Shown: piece by piece, positions 45,100 through 56,194 of the stretch | How the letters are laid out: each line of letters starts with the position of its first letter | Position numbering within the stretch: position 1 is the first letter of the stretch | Assembly (NCBI GenBank): GCA_023101725.1 | Contig: JALJCO010003053.1 | Span: 806,001-870,000, forward strand | Source of the DNA: Atherinomorus stipes | Lineage: Eukaryota > Chordata > Actinopteri > Atheriniformes > Atherinidae | DNA: 64,000 nucleotides | Direction of reading: 5' to 3' | Program-made: the position numbers and the translations under genes | Notes under the pieces: model-generated | Told to the model about the DNA's origin: nothing | The model's input: only the letters and a program-made list of their open reading frames with translations | The model's database searches: none

Positions 45100-45310
45100 C
45101 TGGTCCGCAGCTGCATCAGGTTCAGATGGTATACCCAGACATCCCTCTCTCTGGTGACACGCTCCAGCTCCTGGGGAACTTGTCACCTATGGCTATTCTG
45201 TACCCTGAATTGTTTTCCAGTTCTGCCCCAGGGTCTCTTATGTACCTGAAATTAGATGTCCCAGAAAATACCTTTAATGACAGCCTGGGTGACCAGGAGG
45301 CATCCAGATC
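45100..45310 (-). mobile_element. Non-LTR retrotransposon 3' region, minus strand (left part)
   Basis: Contains tacccagacatccctctctc, ctccagctcctggggaac, cccagggtctctta and gaccaggaggcatccagatc, the familiar 3' text of a widespread fish LINE, read here in reverse. It is interrupted at 45311 and continues at 46194. Confidence 0.75.
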
Positions 45311-46198
45311 AGGGGCCTCATTTATAAAACTGTGCGTAGGATCCTTACTAAAAGTGTTTGTACACCCAAAAACAAAAGTTCGCGTACGCCCAAAAATATT
45401 CAGATTTATAAAACTGCGTATGCACAGATCCAAGCAATTTCCCCTTTATAAAACACACTCATCCTGGAAGTTTGCGCAGGTAAATTTGGCTAATATCCTA
45501 CCCACTATATGCCCACATTCATGGTCAATGCAAAGTACCTTATGGATATTTCTGCATATAAATGACATCTGTAGCTTAAAGCTTAATTTTGGCAATCGAA
45601 AAGACAATTAAACGCAATTTCGTGGAGACTAAAGTGGAGGTGCTTGTTAGTGAGTTGGAGCCTCCAAAAACATTTTATTTTTTTGTCAAATCACAGATGA
45701 AGCAGCATAAATAACGCTGCTGGTTTGAGTCCTATAAAGTCAGTCTATGATAATAATTTGATATGAAGAGGGAATTAAATGTCTGAGAGCGACAGGACAT
45801 AAGGAGAACTTGGGCAGGGCTCGATCCCCAGTCTCCTGATTAATGCATGCTAACCGCTCAGGAGCCAGGAAATCTTCCAGATCTCGGAACACCCTCTCCA
45901 GTGGCATCTGTCCATTAGCATGGTCTTAATGAAGAGCAAGTGCATCCATTGTGCAACATTAAGCATGGCTGCCACTGCATGGCTATTGCTCTTTCCATTA
46001 ACAAAATCATTCTCACCTTGTCACAACTGTCTCCAAAATGTGTGTAAGCAAGGTCTGTAGTTTGCTTAAAGTTACACACATTCCTACGCTAGTTTTTTTT
46101 TTTTTTTTATAAATCCAAATTCTTGCATGAGAAGTTGCGTATGCAATTCCAATCCCTGTTTTGTGCGTAAGCAAGCTTTACAAATGAGGCCCCAGATC
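45306..46198. mobile_element. TIR element with GGGGCCTCATTTATAAA ends inserted in the LINE
   Basis: Left tip aggggcctcatttataaa (45311), right tip on the other strand ggggcctcatttgtaaa (ending 46193); agatc at 45306-45310 and 46194-46198 flanks it. Subterminal repeats of tgcgtacg/gtaagc type occur at both ends. The interior is non-coding, with a T-run at 46093-46109. Confidence 0.82.
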
Positions 46199-47090
46199 CT
46201 CAGAGCCCCTCAGCTTTTTCTTTTCAATGCAGCAGAGCAGTGGTTCTTCTGCAGGCTAACACTGGTTGCAAACACTCCTCACTCCATCTAGAACATCTTC
46301 TAAAGTAAACAAGTTTCAGCCTCTTGTTTCCACAATCTTATTTTGTCAGTCACAACCTAAATTTAGTGACCATAGGTGACAGAGTGAAGAATGACCAGTA
46401 AATCGTAGGCTTTGCCTTTTTGGCTTAGCCAGCCCTATCTTCACCACAACACATGTGAGCAACACTCTCATTACTGCCCAAGAAGCCCATCTGACCATCT
46501 CTTACCTCATCCTCTCATCACTTGTGAGCAACATCCCACTATACACTCCCTAGCTTGAGGCAAAGAACCATATCCTGACTGGGAGAGAGCACTCCATCCT
46601 TTCCAGTCAAGAAACCATTTTGAGTGCTGAGAACACTCTTATGCACATTGAAGGTCATGCCTTGAAGATGCCAACAGATCCACATATTCCACAAAAAACA
46701 GAGATGCAACCCACAGGCTTCCACACCAGACAATCTCACTAACTTTCCCTCAAGATCCTGTCCATGAACATCACAAACAGAATTGGTGATATAGGGCAGC
46801 CTCGAGGACTCCTAACATGGAGAATAAGTGAGCATGTCTTTGCACCAAGGAAATGCAGACCAGCTTTTGCTCTGATTATAAAAGGGATAGAGTAGCCAGC
46901 AAAGGCGATTTGATACCCTGTACTCCTGCAGCACCTTTCACAGAATCCCTGCATAGACATGGTCCAACTCCATAAAACACACACAGTCTATATGATCAAA
47001 CTCCAGTGGCCCTCCCTGTAACTGTGAAAGGGTAAAGGTCAGGCACACTGATCCATTACCAGGACCAAGATGACATCCTTCTTTTTGAAT
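46194..47090 (-). pseudogene. Non-LTR retrotransposon RT and 3' region, minus strand (right part)
   Basis: The minus frame ending at 46739 reads RSPRGCPISPILFVMFMDRI, the RT motif B (usual form RQGCPLSPILFV). Upstream text resembles the CVLWG..LRE segment of the same LINE. At 46200-46740 the plus strand shows accataggtgacagagtgaa, gaccagtaaatcgtaggctt and gcctttttggcttagc, the known 3' part of this fish LINE. The frame is open only in pieces. Confidence 0.78.
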
Positions 47091-47590
47091 TAAAGATTTT
47101 TGACAATCAGTTGTAATGTTTTTTTTTTTTTTTTGTTTTTTCTGTGCCCTGGAGTAAGTGCCAATTCATATGCTAAAACAACTTGGGGCCGGAACTATCA
47201 AAGGTTTGCATATATAAAAACATGAGCAATCTCATTGCACACGCAAAAAAAAAAAAAAAAAAAAAAAGTACAAACTGATCTATGAACAGCGTGCAAAAAG
47301 GGTTCTGTCTTTCAAAGATGAAAAATAGTGCATCCTATCCAGGTAGTACATTGGCTGCAATGAATATACAGTATGAGGCATTTACACACAATTGTGCGTG
47401 TGTTGGGATTATCTTATTTTAAAAATTTGGAGAATGTAAATATACTAATTTAGCACTCACAAAGCAATTTATCAACCCAATAGGAAGTGAAACCATTTGC
47501 TTGGCAGCCATTTTGCATGCTAAAAAGTGGGTGCCTACCTGGTTTCACCATAAAATAGATATCTTTCTTAGCAAGTTATACACACTACAT
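47091..47590. other. Repeat-like stretch without a gene
   Basis: T-run 47119-47134 and A-run about 47246-47267. cttggggccggaactatcaa (47182) resembles a transposon tip, but no partner was identified. Confidence 0.4.
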
Positions 47591-47593
47591 TTG

Positions 47594-48129
47594 GGGTGGG
47601 CGAAATGGGAAAACAATTATAGCACAATCTAGCACAATTTCTTTGCAAAATTATGGTCTCGATTTTATTGCAATTTTCTTTCCATGTAGATCATTCAGAC
47701 TATTTTGCAAGTTATTAAAAGTACACAAACCGATTTACTCATTCAAAATCATACCCCTGAGAAGGACAACAGATCCCTTAAAACAGGGTGCTGTTCAAGC
47801 ACTTTATTAAGCTGAACAAAAATGTTGTATAACAAAGCAGCTCCTGTCTAGTGACTTCAATTGATTTTTTGAGAAAGTTTACATTATTTAAATCCAATCA
47901 ATACTAAATACAATCAATAAAGACAAACATCAACAACAGCTTTTCAGAAGTCACATCAAATACAGATGTCACTTCTTGTGAAACATTACACTTCAGCCAC
48001 CATGTAAACTCGACTACTTTTCCACAATGTTTAATGAAAATTATGTGAACTTTGACCTTGTTTGCCTTTGACCTTTCAGAGCTCAACCAATGAGATGGCA
48101 GCTCTGTGTAACGTAGTCAGAAGCTATGT
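47594..48129. mobile_element. Left terminus of a hAT-like element
   Basis: ttggggtgggcgaaatggga with cacaatttc and gattttattgcaattttc downstream resembles a TAGGGCTGGGCGATATGG hAT end. A compatible right end (tatcgcacagcccta) is at 56287-56302, beyond the LTR element, which may therefore have inserted into this hAT. Flank TSDs do not match, so this is inference. Confidence 0.4.
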
Positions 48130-48660
48130 ACAGAAGAGGAAGGGAAACTACATGAAAAAATAAGGGGGCCGGGGAAGAGAGACTCGAAGGGGTGGAGAAA
48201 AAGGGGGGTCTAATGAAAGAAGGAGGGGGTGTGTGTAGAAAGAAAAGGGGAGAGGAAAAAGAGGGGTCGGGTGGAAGAAGAGTAAGTGAGGGTGGGTTTT
48301 AAATATCTTATATAAACAAAACGAGGAAATGAAGTGAAGAAAAAAAAGATAGTATAAGAGAAAAAAAAAAAAAGAAGAAACAAAAAAACAAAAAAATAAA
48401 ATATACCAATTCGTATGCTAAAAAATAGATAAGAAAAAGAGCCAAAAAGAACGGACGTCTTAACATAAATAAACAAATATCCCATAATAACGTGAAGTAA
48501 AAGAAATACATAAAAGAAAAAATAAAAAAAAAATAAAATAAAAAAGAAAAAAAAAAAAAAAAACGAATACAAAAAAATATGTAAGAGATAGTATTAGGGG
48601 TGGGGCTTTATTTTATATTTTAAATTTATTAATAAAAGAAAACAAATTATGGATGATTAT
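48130..48660. other. Purine-biased homopolymer-rich island, possibly poor consensus
   Basis: A/G-rich throughout with many A-runs; the 120-codon Phe-rich minus-strand frame is an artefact. Confidence 0.55.
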
Positions 48661-49397
48661 TTTTTGTGGTGGGTTAAAAGATGTCCCAGACAAACGGGTA
48701 TATCAAAAACTACATCAAAACCACCTAAAAGACAGATCATGATCTCTATAGAAAGAGTCATACGTGGTGAATCGTCAGTAGTCAGACAGGCGTAGCAGGT
48801 TTGTGAATGGGCGGAGTTTCCGAACAACTGTTAAGCTAAATACAATGCTAACGCTAGCTTAGCTGTTTGTGTATGGTTCAAGCAGACGCTCTGAGCTCCG
48901 CCGCGTCCGCTCAGCACCTCTACGTCCACCTGGCGGTGAGTGAAGCACAAATTTCTTATCTGAAGTGGAGGCACGTGTCTCTCCAGCGCTTGAGTTGCCT
49001 TGTCGACTGCCTGTCAGCGTTGTGTTTTTACCTGTGTGGGCGGAGGTGTGGCTGCCGCTCTCCTCGCTTCCTGACTGTCTGCAGACCAGGCTGCTGTCTC
49101 CTGCGTGATTAATAATGCTGGTCGTATTTCCAGCAGACGAACGAACCTCATGCTTGCAAACTTTGAAAATCCAAACCAGTTCCACATAAGCTAAGTTGAA
49201 CGTTTTTCGGGATCAACGCCTCACTTTCGTACTCTATAGCGACCATGCTTGCTCTCCTCATGTGTTTGGGAGAAAGCAACTCTCCATGCTGAAACACTTT
49301 AGCTCGCTCTGATTGGTTCAGTGTTTGTCATGTCAACATAAGGCAGACAAGCATGTTGTGTGATTTGGCTGAAAGGGAGAGAAAAAAACGTGGTGTT
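48661..49397. other. Possible hAT body, non-coding
   Basis: GC-richer sequence with acaatgctaacgctagctta text typical of fish non-autonomous hATs. The 81- and 108-codon frames in opposite directions have no recognised domain. Confidence 0.35.
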
Positions 49398-49562
49398 TGT
49401 CATGTGCAATCTTTATATTTCTTCAGGGAGTAATCAGGCACTATTTGCTTGCTGAATGTGTAACGTTTTACTCACACTCTGCAGCGCCACGCGCCATACA
49501 TAACAACTATGCATCTTAATGACATCATCAGAGTGTGACAGGTCTCATCACAGAACTCCACA
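49398..49562 (-). repeat. 3' LTR
   Basis: On the minus strand it begins TGTGGAGTTCTGTGATGAG and ends GCACATGACA. It aligns with 56029-56194 with about 16 substitutions and two small indels. Confidence 0.88.
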
Positions 49563-49573
49563 TATCTCCCTTT
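49563..49573 (-). promoter_or_regulatory. Polypurine tract (plus-strand primer)
   Basis: The minus strand reads AAAAGGGAGATA immediately before the LTR start TGTGG, the position expected for a PPT. Confidence 0.75.
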
Positions 49574-49737
49574 TAAAAGGAAACAAACAAATCTGTATGA
49601 ATAGCACAATCTATTACTAAAGTTTGACACTGAGAAAGTTAACCTTGTACTCTAGGACTTTGGAATAGACTGCCCTCAGTCCACTGCGATGTAGGGATTA
49701 TTCTGCCCTCATCAGTCACTGTTCCTACAGGTATGGG

Positions 49738-50587
49738 AGTTACTGTGCGTTCAGACCAAGAGCGACTACAGCTGTAAAATAGCTTTTGTCGCTCATAAAA
49801 ATAGCTGCTACAATAAATCTGTTCGCTTTTGTCGCTCAAGTCGCTTATGACATCATGTTCAATTTTGCATATCCTTTTAAAAGGACCGTATGCTTTTTAT
49901 CATTAGCAGAGCTTTTGCAGTGATGCTTTCCGTGATTGCTGCCTTGTGCTTTGACAAGTTGTAGCTTGTGATTAACCAGAAATCCGTCTCCTACTGAAAA
50001 ACAACGGTCTGGACATAACTGATTAAATTACACCCCAAAACAAAATAATGTTGTAGCTTAGTTAAGTCCATCATCTTCACTGATCTGCATCTGCAGATCT
50101 TCACTCATTCATCTCTCACTCTCAAACTAAATGTCAAGACGAGGGACAAAAGGGAAATACGTATTTTTATCCCTGTCAATTATGATTATTATAACATAGT
50201 ACTTTCGATATTTATAAATCATATCGTCCCATTAACATAGCATGATAGGCGCTCGATTAGCAGGCAAGTTTCGCGTTTGGGGCTCATAGAAACCTACAAA
50301 AAGTTGGGCCTCTGTTGCTTATTGCAGCCGTAGGAGACGCGGTGTGACGTGCAACACTCAGGCCAAACATTCCAATTGGTTGTCAGGGTTTTACAGCCGA
50401 AACGTGTCATAGCCAATTTGCATAAAGTTAAACTATTTTTAACTTTGTTTAGTCGCTCTAATCGCTCAACTTTTGTAGCTCGTCGCTTCTGTCGCTTTAT
50501 TCGCTCTTGTCGCTCCTGTCCATTGAAAGTGAATGACTTCCGGCGATTTTACAGCTTTAGTCGCTCTTGGTCTGAACGCACAGTAAC
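49738..50587. mobile_element. TIR element with about 40-bp TIRs and subterminal TCGCT arrays
   Basis: actgtgcgttcagaccaaga (49742) continuing through gcgacta is inverted at the right end (tagtcgctcttggtctgaac..cacagt, ending 50583); about 38 of 39 bases match, and gtt/aac extends it. GTCGCT/TTCGCT hexamers recur inside both ends: five in the first 130 bp, about eight at 50453-50520. No clear TSD and no transposase. Family unassigned. Confidence 0.8.
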
Positions 50588-50863
50588 AGTCCATCAGCAA
50601 CTAATGCATAACCAAACATAAATTTAGCTCTATATAACATTGAAGAAAATAAACCATTATCGTTGCTGTCCTCACCTACACTGTTAAAAAAATCTGTAAT
50701 ATCACTGATTTTTTTCTGTGATATTTAACAATTTTTCCCCATTTTTCAAAAATCCGGAAAATAATGATAAAATTATGGAAATAGGCTGTGAATTTACAAG
50801 TATCACATGAAATAACATGAAACGCCTGTAACTGTAAAAAGACATGAAGTTTCCATTTTTTTT

Positions 50864-51644
50864 TTAAAGGAGTGATGACATAGCAGTTAAAAACTAGTTT
50901 ATGTTGTTGGCATTACTGCATATGTAAATACTCCAAAGAAAAAAACGGCATTTTTTACAGCGGAGTATTGTTTTGAAACGCCAGACCTCACTTCCTCAGT
51001 AATACAGTTGGGTCCGGTGATGATATGGAGCTTTACCCGGAGACCACGTTGACTTCATTTTGATCGGCTACACCTTATTTCGCTATGACCTTATTTGGAG
51101 AATCTAGGTCAAGCTGCGGTCGGAGTTTGCAAAAGGCTAACTGCTAGCAACATGGGCACTTCAGACAGTGTGAGCTACGTTTATCAGACAAGACAGCATT
51201 TAGAAAATAAATAAACTTACAGGTAATGACAAGGTTGTGGCCCCCTCCCTCAGTGTTGCTGCAGAAGTTTTCTTTTAAATCCATTTGTTTGAAAATCCAG
51301 ACCTGACTGCACAGAAGTTACTACTAGCTCCATACACGAAGCTGAATCAGACAGGGAGGGGAAGGGGGGAGCGGACGGTGCATAAACCGTTAGGAGAGGG
51401 GGCTGTTTACTTGATAGTGTGCTCTTATTGGAGCAATTAAATTACGTAGAATGATAGAACTACGTAGAATGATAGCCTGCTGTCTGATTCAACTGTTTCT
51501 GAGCAGAGAGACAAAGCTGACAGACCATAAACAGGAACTTTGATTCTCACTCTGGACATTCACATGGCCTCATCAGTGCACAACAGATCAGATTATACAC
51601 CCAAAACCCCAGAAAAGTGAAATTTGATGTCATGGCACCTTTAA
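50864..51644. mobile_element. TTAA-flanked non-autonomous element
   Basis: TTAA at 50864-50867 and 51641-51644; tips aggagtgatgacat and, on the other strand, aggtgccatgacat (11 of 14). 773 bp, non-coding. Its right 270 bp are shared with 30227-30502. Confidence 0.78.
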
Positions 51645-51765
51645 AGAAGATGCCATTTCATTTCACATAAGAAAGAATGTTAAAATACATTTTCAATGTA
51701 TTTCCTAATAAAAAAAAAATTCTTCTTAGCAAAAGAAAAATGTCTTTGGTAATTTCATGTATTTA

Positions 51766-52170
51766 CACTAAAAAGAGTATCTGTGCTGTAGTTGATATTA
51801 AATAATTCTTTACATTGATCTAACTTAATTATTTTGGTTTGGGGATTATTATTATTTTAGTCAAATCAACTTAAAAACCTCTCTCTCTAATCTGAAACAT
51901 GTTTTTACTTTAACTCAAACTAAATTTATTAAGTTGTTTCAGCTTAGCATGCATGAACAACAAAGGAGGCAGGGCTACTTTCAAAACACAACATATCAGA
52001 ACCACAAAGGCTCATGGGAAAAGTAAATTCAACAGAAATGACCCTCTTATGATTGTTATCCTATAAATTTCAGTTAAGTGTTTACTGCCTTTGTTATGTT
52101 CACATTCAGAAGAAGTTGCTGAGAAAGTTAGCTAAGTTTGGATGTTTAAGTTGCACCATGAGTTTGAAGG
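51766..52170. repeat. Segment homologous to 26224-26610
   Basis: Shares gagtatctgtgctgtagttg-like text, cttaattattttggtttgg, accacaaaggctcatgggaa and gttatgttcacattcagaag. This is a second copy of the TIR element family at 26222-27142. Confidence 0.75.
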
Positions 52171-52694
52171 ACAGTTCAAGGAGATAAACTCATCATCATA
52201 TTTGATATTATTTGATGTCCAGAGTGGAACTAACTTATGTTAGTTGAAAGTTGTGTTGCTGTTCTATTACAGACTCTGGATTTACTCATGGGGCAAACTC
52301 TACCTGGGTTAATTTGCACCAAAAACAAATATTAATGCTGCAGTGGCGGTGTTTGGACCAGCCAATAGTGACTTCTCTCCCTGAAGAATTGGCAACAGTA
52401 ATATTAACAGTTTTTACTGTACGTCTAAGTGACTTTCTTATTATTATACATCTTAATGTCCTTCAATAAACCTTAAAATGCAAAAAAAAAAAAAAAAAAA
52501 GAATTCATGTAAAAGCAAAGTTATAAACTGTATTTTTTTATCATGGAAAATTACTGCATTTTTATGAGAAAGTTTTTCTCTGTAATTTTACGGTATTTTT
52601 CTGGCGCCCCAGCTGCCAGAAATTCACAGTTTTTTTTTTTTTTTTTTTTACAGTGTAGGTATCCATCATATTCACAACAGGGAAAACATGTAAA

Positions 52695-55624
52695 ACAGTG
52701 CCGTGCAGAGACCTTTGGAGGGACAGGTGCTCAAAGTTAAAAAAGGGCACGTGAAGCACAAATTTGAAACGCCAAACAGAATCTGACCTTATAATTTGAC
52801 TGGTTGAATCGCAGCAACTCATATTCATACAGAATGCAACATGGAACAGCAACATGCCACATGTTTGTCCACACCTCCTATCTTTGTTAGGAGGCAGTGC
52901 AAAGAAAATGTAATTCATGTTTTACCTGATGGAGATGTTGAACACCTTCTGTGGAGGTGGTTGGTGAGGAAGTTGTAGTGGGTTCTACTGAGCTGAGCAG
53001 ATACCAAAAAGAGCACGATAGAGATCATGACCATTTACACAAGTGTTGGTAATAGCTGTCGTTGAAATGGCTTACTGTGACCTGACATGATTGTTTGTAG
53101 GAGACTCCTTGCTGAGTGAGGCTGCAGTCAAGACTGACTGCTTTGATCAAAACAAATTGATCATTTGTAACTAAAACAGGAACTCCTTAGATTTTAATAA
53201 AATCTAAGGAAATTAAGGAACAATTCTGACACCTTTAGTTTAATTTCAAAGTTTTATTTTTGTCTTGTGCCTGTGTTTTGTCAGTCTGTGTCTCTGTGTT
53301 TGTTACACATCACAGTTACAACAGCAACTTCCTGTTGCCCATGCTCTTAAAAATGTCTATGACTTCACTGTGGTTGATTGGAATATCCTTTTCAATTGAC
53401 AGTAAAAGGAGCTCTGACAATCTCTCCTCTGTGCAAAGTTTTGTCTTTACCAACTTCAGTATTGAGAAAGAGTGTTCGACAGTTGCTGTAGACACTGGAA
53501 ATGTGCTGTATGTCTTAAACAGCTCAGTCAAGTTAGGGAAAATCAGATGTGCATTGTTTTCTTTGACCACTGAAAAAATAGATGCTACATTGATTGGTGG
53601 AGGACATGAGTATGAAGTATGGGAAACTTTCAGTTCTGTCAGCAATTTGTCCTCTTCTTCAATTTTGTAAAACTGGCAGTTTCTTTACAGCTTGCAGTGC
53701 CTCTGTTGGAGTTTTAGTTGTTTTCCAGTTCTCTGGGACTGTCAGGCAGTGGAGGGCATTCAGTATCTCCCAGGTGGAGTTATTTTCTCCTTTTGAAGCG
53801 TCTCTGAAGCTCTTGTGTCATTGTGTCCACCAAAACGTAATACACTCTAACACGGTAGTAGTCTTGCAAAGTTGGGAAAGTGTGGTCAGTGGTAGCTGTT
53901 GTGTCAGTCATTTTAAACTTTGCTGGCTTTTTTTCTCCTCCTTACTTGACCAGGAATCTTAGTTGGGGAATCCAGTCCCACTGATGCAGCCTTCTCTGTA
54001 GCTTCTTCTAGATGTTCTCAAACTCTTCCTCTGTTCAGCTGTGGGCCAGCATCTTAAAAACCACATCAACAACTCTGTATACAGCAGCCAGGTCTATAGT
54101 TTTCTGTTGCAAAGCATTAGAGGCTATTGCAGTCATCTGGACAGTGGACAGGTGATTTCCAGACACAGGAAGAACTCAAAGTCGATGCTCTTTAGAAGGA
54201 TCACTGCATCACCTGCTGAAGAGTCTTGGGGATCTTGTTCGGCCGTTTCCTCAAGAAACGGCATGACAGCTGGTAGGACCTTCCTCAGAGTGCGAAGAGC
54301 AGTTTCTCTGCAGGCCCACCGCATGTCTGACAGCTTCTGCAGCTCCAGTGGACGCTGGTCAGGGTACATTCTCTTCTGCATTTCAATAAATGCTGAGTGT
54401 CATTTGGATGAGTTGACCACAAAAGCATAAAGTTTTTCTACGAAGTTGAAAAACCTGACAAAACAGATGTTTGACTTTGCACTTTCAGCTAACACCAAAT
54501 TAAGGCAATGTGCCTGACAGTGCACATACAAAGCTTTTTGATTTCTTTGTAGAATTCTTGACATATTTTACAGCACCATCATGTCCTTGACCCCGGATGT
54601 TTTCCACCCTCAGATCATTTTCTTCCAGTCGATCTATGACTGCCTTTTCAAGAGCATCTCCACTTGTAACATGCACATTACACACCGGAAGAAAGCGCTC
54701 CTTGATTTGCATGTTATGCACATACCTGATAACGAAATAAACTTGTTCAGTGTGTGCAACATCTGTGGTTTCATCCACGAGAATCAAAAAAGTTTTGTGT
54801 TCTTGGATTTCTTTTTGGATTGCTCGTTTGACTGATATGGCTAAAGCTTTAATCATATCATTCTGACTTCTGTTGGAGAGGAGTGAGACAAGAGGCTGTT
54901 TGCCAGGTCCCTGCTTTTCTTTTATGGTGTCCAGGTGTAGTTTAACTACACTGTCATATTCGCTAAGCAGCTCCACCATCTCTAGGAAATTACCTCAATT
55001 TGGGCTTGAGAGGTTTTCATCGTCTCCTCTGAAAGGCAAACCCTGTCATGCTAGGTAATGAGTGATGGCTAGTAAGCGGGACAAAATTTCCTGGTTTGTT
55101 TCTCTTTCCTTGTCTTTTGCAGCTTGTATTGCATGGTCACCCATCTGGAAAGCTGCCTCCAATGAATTCTTTTTAAAGTTGTTCCATCTCGCCATACCGC
55201 ACATGAGATTCTGAGGCACTGTGCTCTTCAATCCTCTCTAGAGCCTTTCTCCACTTATCAGCTCCTTCTGTTTTCCAGGTTTTGCAGCTTGAGTATTTTT
55301 CATCATTCAAAAAAAGACGGCAGCTGAAACATGGCAACAAGACTTGGGGAGTATTCTAGCCACGGGTTGTCCTCATACAATTTCTTTTGAAATGGTTGCC
55401 CTCTTCATTTTTGGAAACAATGAGAGCACTGGCTGACAGGGCCCAGTACTGTCACACAACTTAATGAATGCGTCATCATATCTGATGTGTAATAGCAAGA
55501 CATGGGCAGGATAATTTGGGTGTGCAAGTTCAAGTAGGTCTGAGAAAGCTTGCCTTCCTCTGTCCTCAGTCTCCTCCTGGCTTCTTAATGCTGCAATGTA
55601 AATATCTGTAAGTAAGTCAGTCAT
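52695..55624 (-). pseudogene. hAT transposase pseudogene (ZMYM1-like, TTF zinc finger + hAT core + hAT_C)
   Basis: Minus-strand frame pieces follow the order of a ZMYM1/DUF4371-type hAT transposase. 55624-55373: N-terminal part ending in DNPWLEYSPSLVAMF, a TTF-type zinc-finger start. 55231-55046: QEILSRLLAITHYLA. 54979-54500: LVDETTDVAHTEQVYFV with the first catalytic Asp, then IRGQGHDGA with the second. 54381-54133: LQKLSDMRWACRETALR. 53645-53316: FPVSTATVEHSFSILKL with the catalytic Glu and the dimerisation domain. At least four frameshifts or stops separate the pieces. cagtgccgtgcagagacc at 52695 may be the 3' TIR tip. It lies inside the LTR element on the same strand as gag. Confidence 0.85.
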
Positions 55625-55722
55625 TTCCTGTATCGCTTATCCAGCTAAGGGTCGCAGGGGTTGCTGGAGCCTATCCCAGGTATTATCAGGCGAGAGGTGG
55701 GGTACACCTTGGACAGGTCGCC
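55617..55722 (+). repeat. Teleost dispersed repeat inserted between gag and transposase
   Basis: tgtatcgcttatccagctaa, gggtcgcaggggttgctgga and ggtacaccttggacaggtcg match the repeat at 18876/20209 (same strand). Confidence 0.88.
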
Positions 55723-55929
55723 AGTGAACTTTGCCATGACTGTGGTGTAGTTATACTCAGGACTCCCACCTTCTGTGTCACTGTCTGCATGGTCGCTTAA
55801 CACGAAGAAATTGCAAATTGCTTCTGCCTCTTTCCCTGTAGCGTAAAGAAGCGTGTTCACTTGCACTTCCCTGCTGTCTTTATCCTGTTTTGATGCTATC
55901 CGATAGTGGTCAAAACAACGGCGCCACAT
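55723..55929 (-). pseudogene. gag fragment of the LTR retrotransposon
   Basis: The minus frame begins MWRRCFDHYRIASKQDK and continues EVQVNTLLYATGKEAEAI and TTVMAKFTG, the N-terminal capsid-type region of Ty3/gypsy gag as found in fish. It starts about 80 bp after the primer-binding site, as expected. After about 70 residues it is cut by the dispersed repeat at 55722; no zinc knuckle, protease, RT or integrase follows. Confidence 0.78.
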
Positions 55930-56010
55930 CAGCCATTCTGACGGGCGGGTGAAATCAAAGAGCGCAGGTGGTCCAAACGTTTTTCATTCTTCCCTTTGAC
56001 GGCGTCCTTT

Positions 56011-56028
56011 TGGCCACTTCTGACACCA
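56011..56028 (-). promoter_or_regulatory. Primer-binding site, tRNA-Leu type
   Basis: The minus strand reads TGGTGTCAGAAGTGGCCA directly after the LTR end. TGGTGTCAGAAGTGG is complementary to the 3' end of tRNA-Leu (…CCACTTCTGACACCA). Confidence 0.85.
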
Positions 56029-56194
56029 TGTCATGTGCAGTCTTTACAATTCTTCAGGGAGTAATCAGGCATCGTTTGCTTGCTGAATCTGTAATGTTTA
56101 TTTTACTCAGACTCTGCAGCGCCACGCACCATACATAACTTCACATCTTAATGGCATCATCAGAGTGTGACAGATCTCATCACAGATCTCCACA
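56029..56194 (-). repeat. 5' LTR
   Basis: Partner of 49398-49562. The plus strand starts tgtcatgtgcagtcttta and ends cacagatctccaca. About 90% identity implies an old insertion. Confidence 0.88.

Larger units (their letters stand above)
50677..52657. mobile_element. TIR element with CACTGTTAAAAAA ends, TA-flanked, containing a TTAA element
   Basis: TA at 50677-50678 and 52656-52657; tips cactgttaaaaaaatctg and, on the other strand, cactgtaaaaaaaa. The outer ~180 bp on the left and ~160 bp on the right read as one AT-rich family (ctgtaatatcactg, ctgtaattttacggtatttt). The middle contains the TTAA element at 50868-51640 and a segment at 51766-52170 shared with 26224-26610. Confidence 0.6.
49398..56194 (-). 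mobile_element. Ty3/gypsy-like LTR retrotransposon, minus strand, pol not recognisable, body invaded by DNA elements
   Basis: LTRs at 49398-49562 (3') and 56029-56194 (5'), about 90% identical by eye, TG...CA ended on the minus strand. A primer-binding site matching the 3' end of tRNA-Leu lies at 56011-56028 and a polypurine tract at 49563-49573. Flanks gtgtt and gggtt are a 5-bp TSD with one mismatch. Only a gag piece is recognisable. Between gag and the 3' LTR are a hAT transposase pseudogene and two TIR elements. Confidence 0.82.

Noticed and set aside
48210..48572. 120-codon Phe-rich frame
   Set aside because: Homopolymer artefact in an A/G-rich island.
49742..50583. Regularly spaced TCGCT motifs as a CRISPR-like array
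   Set aside because: Units are 6-7 bp, unevenly spaced, at both ends of a TIR element in eukaryotic DNA.
53260..54430. Plus-strand frames of 122-136 codons
   Set aside because: Shadows of the minus-strand hAT transposase pseudogene.
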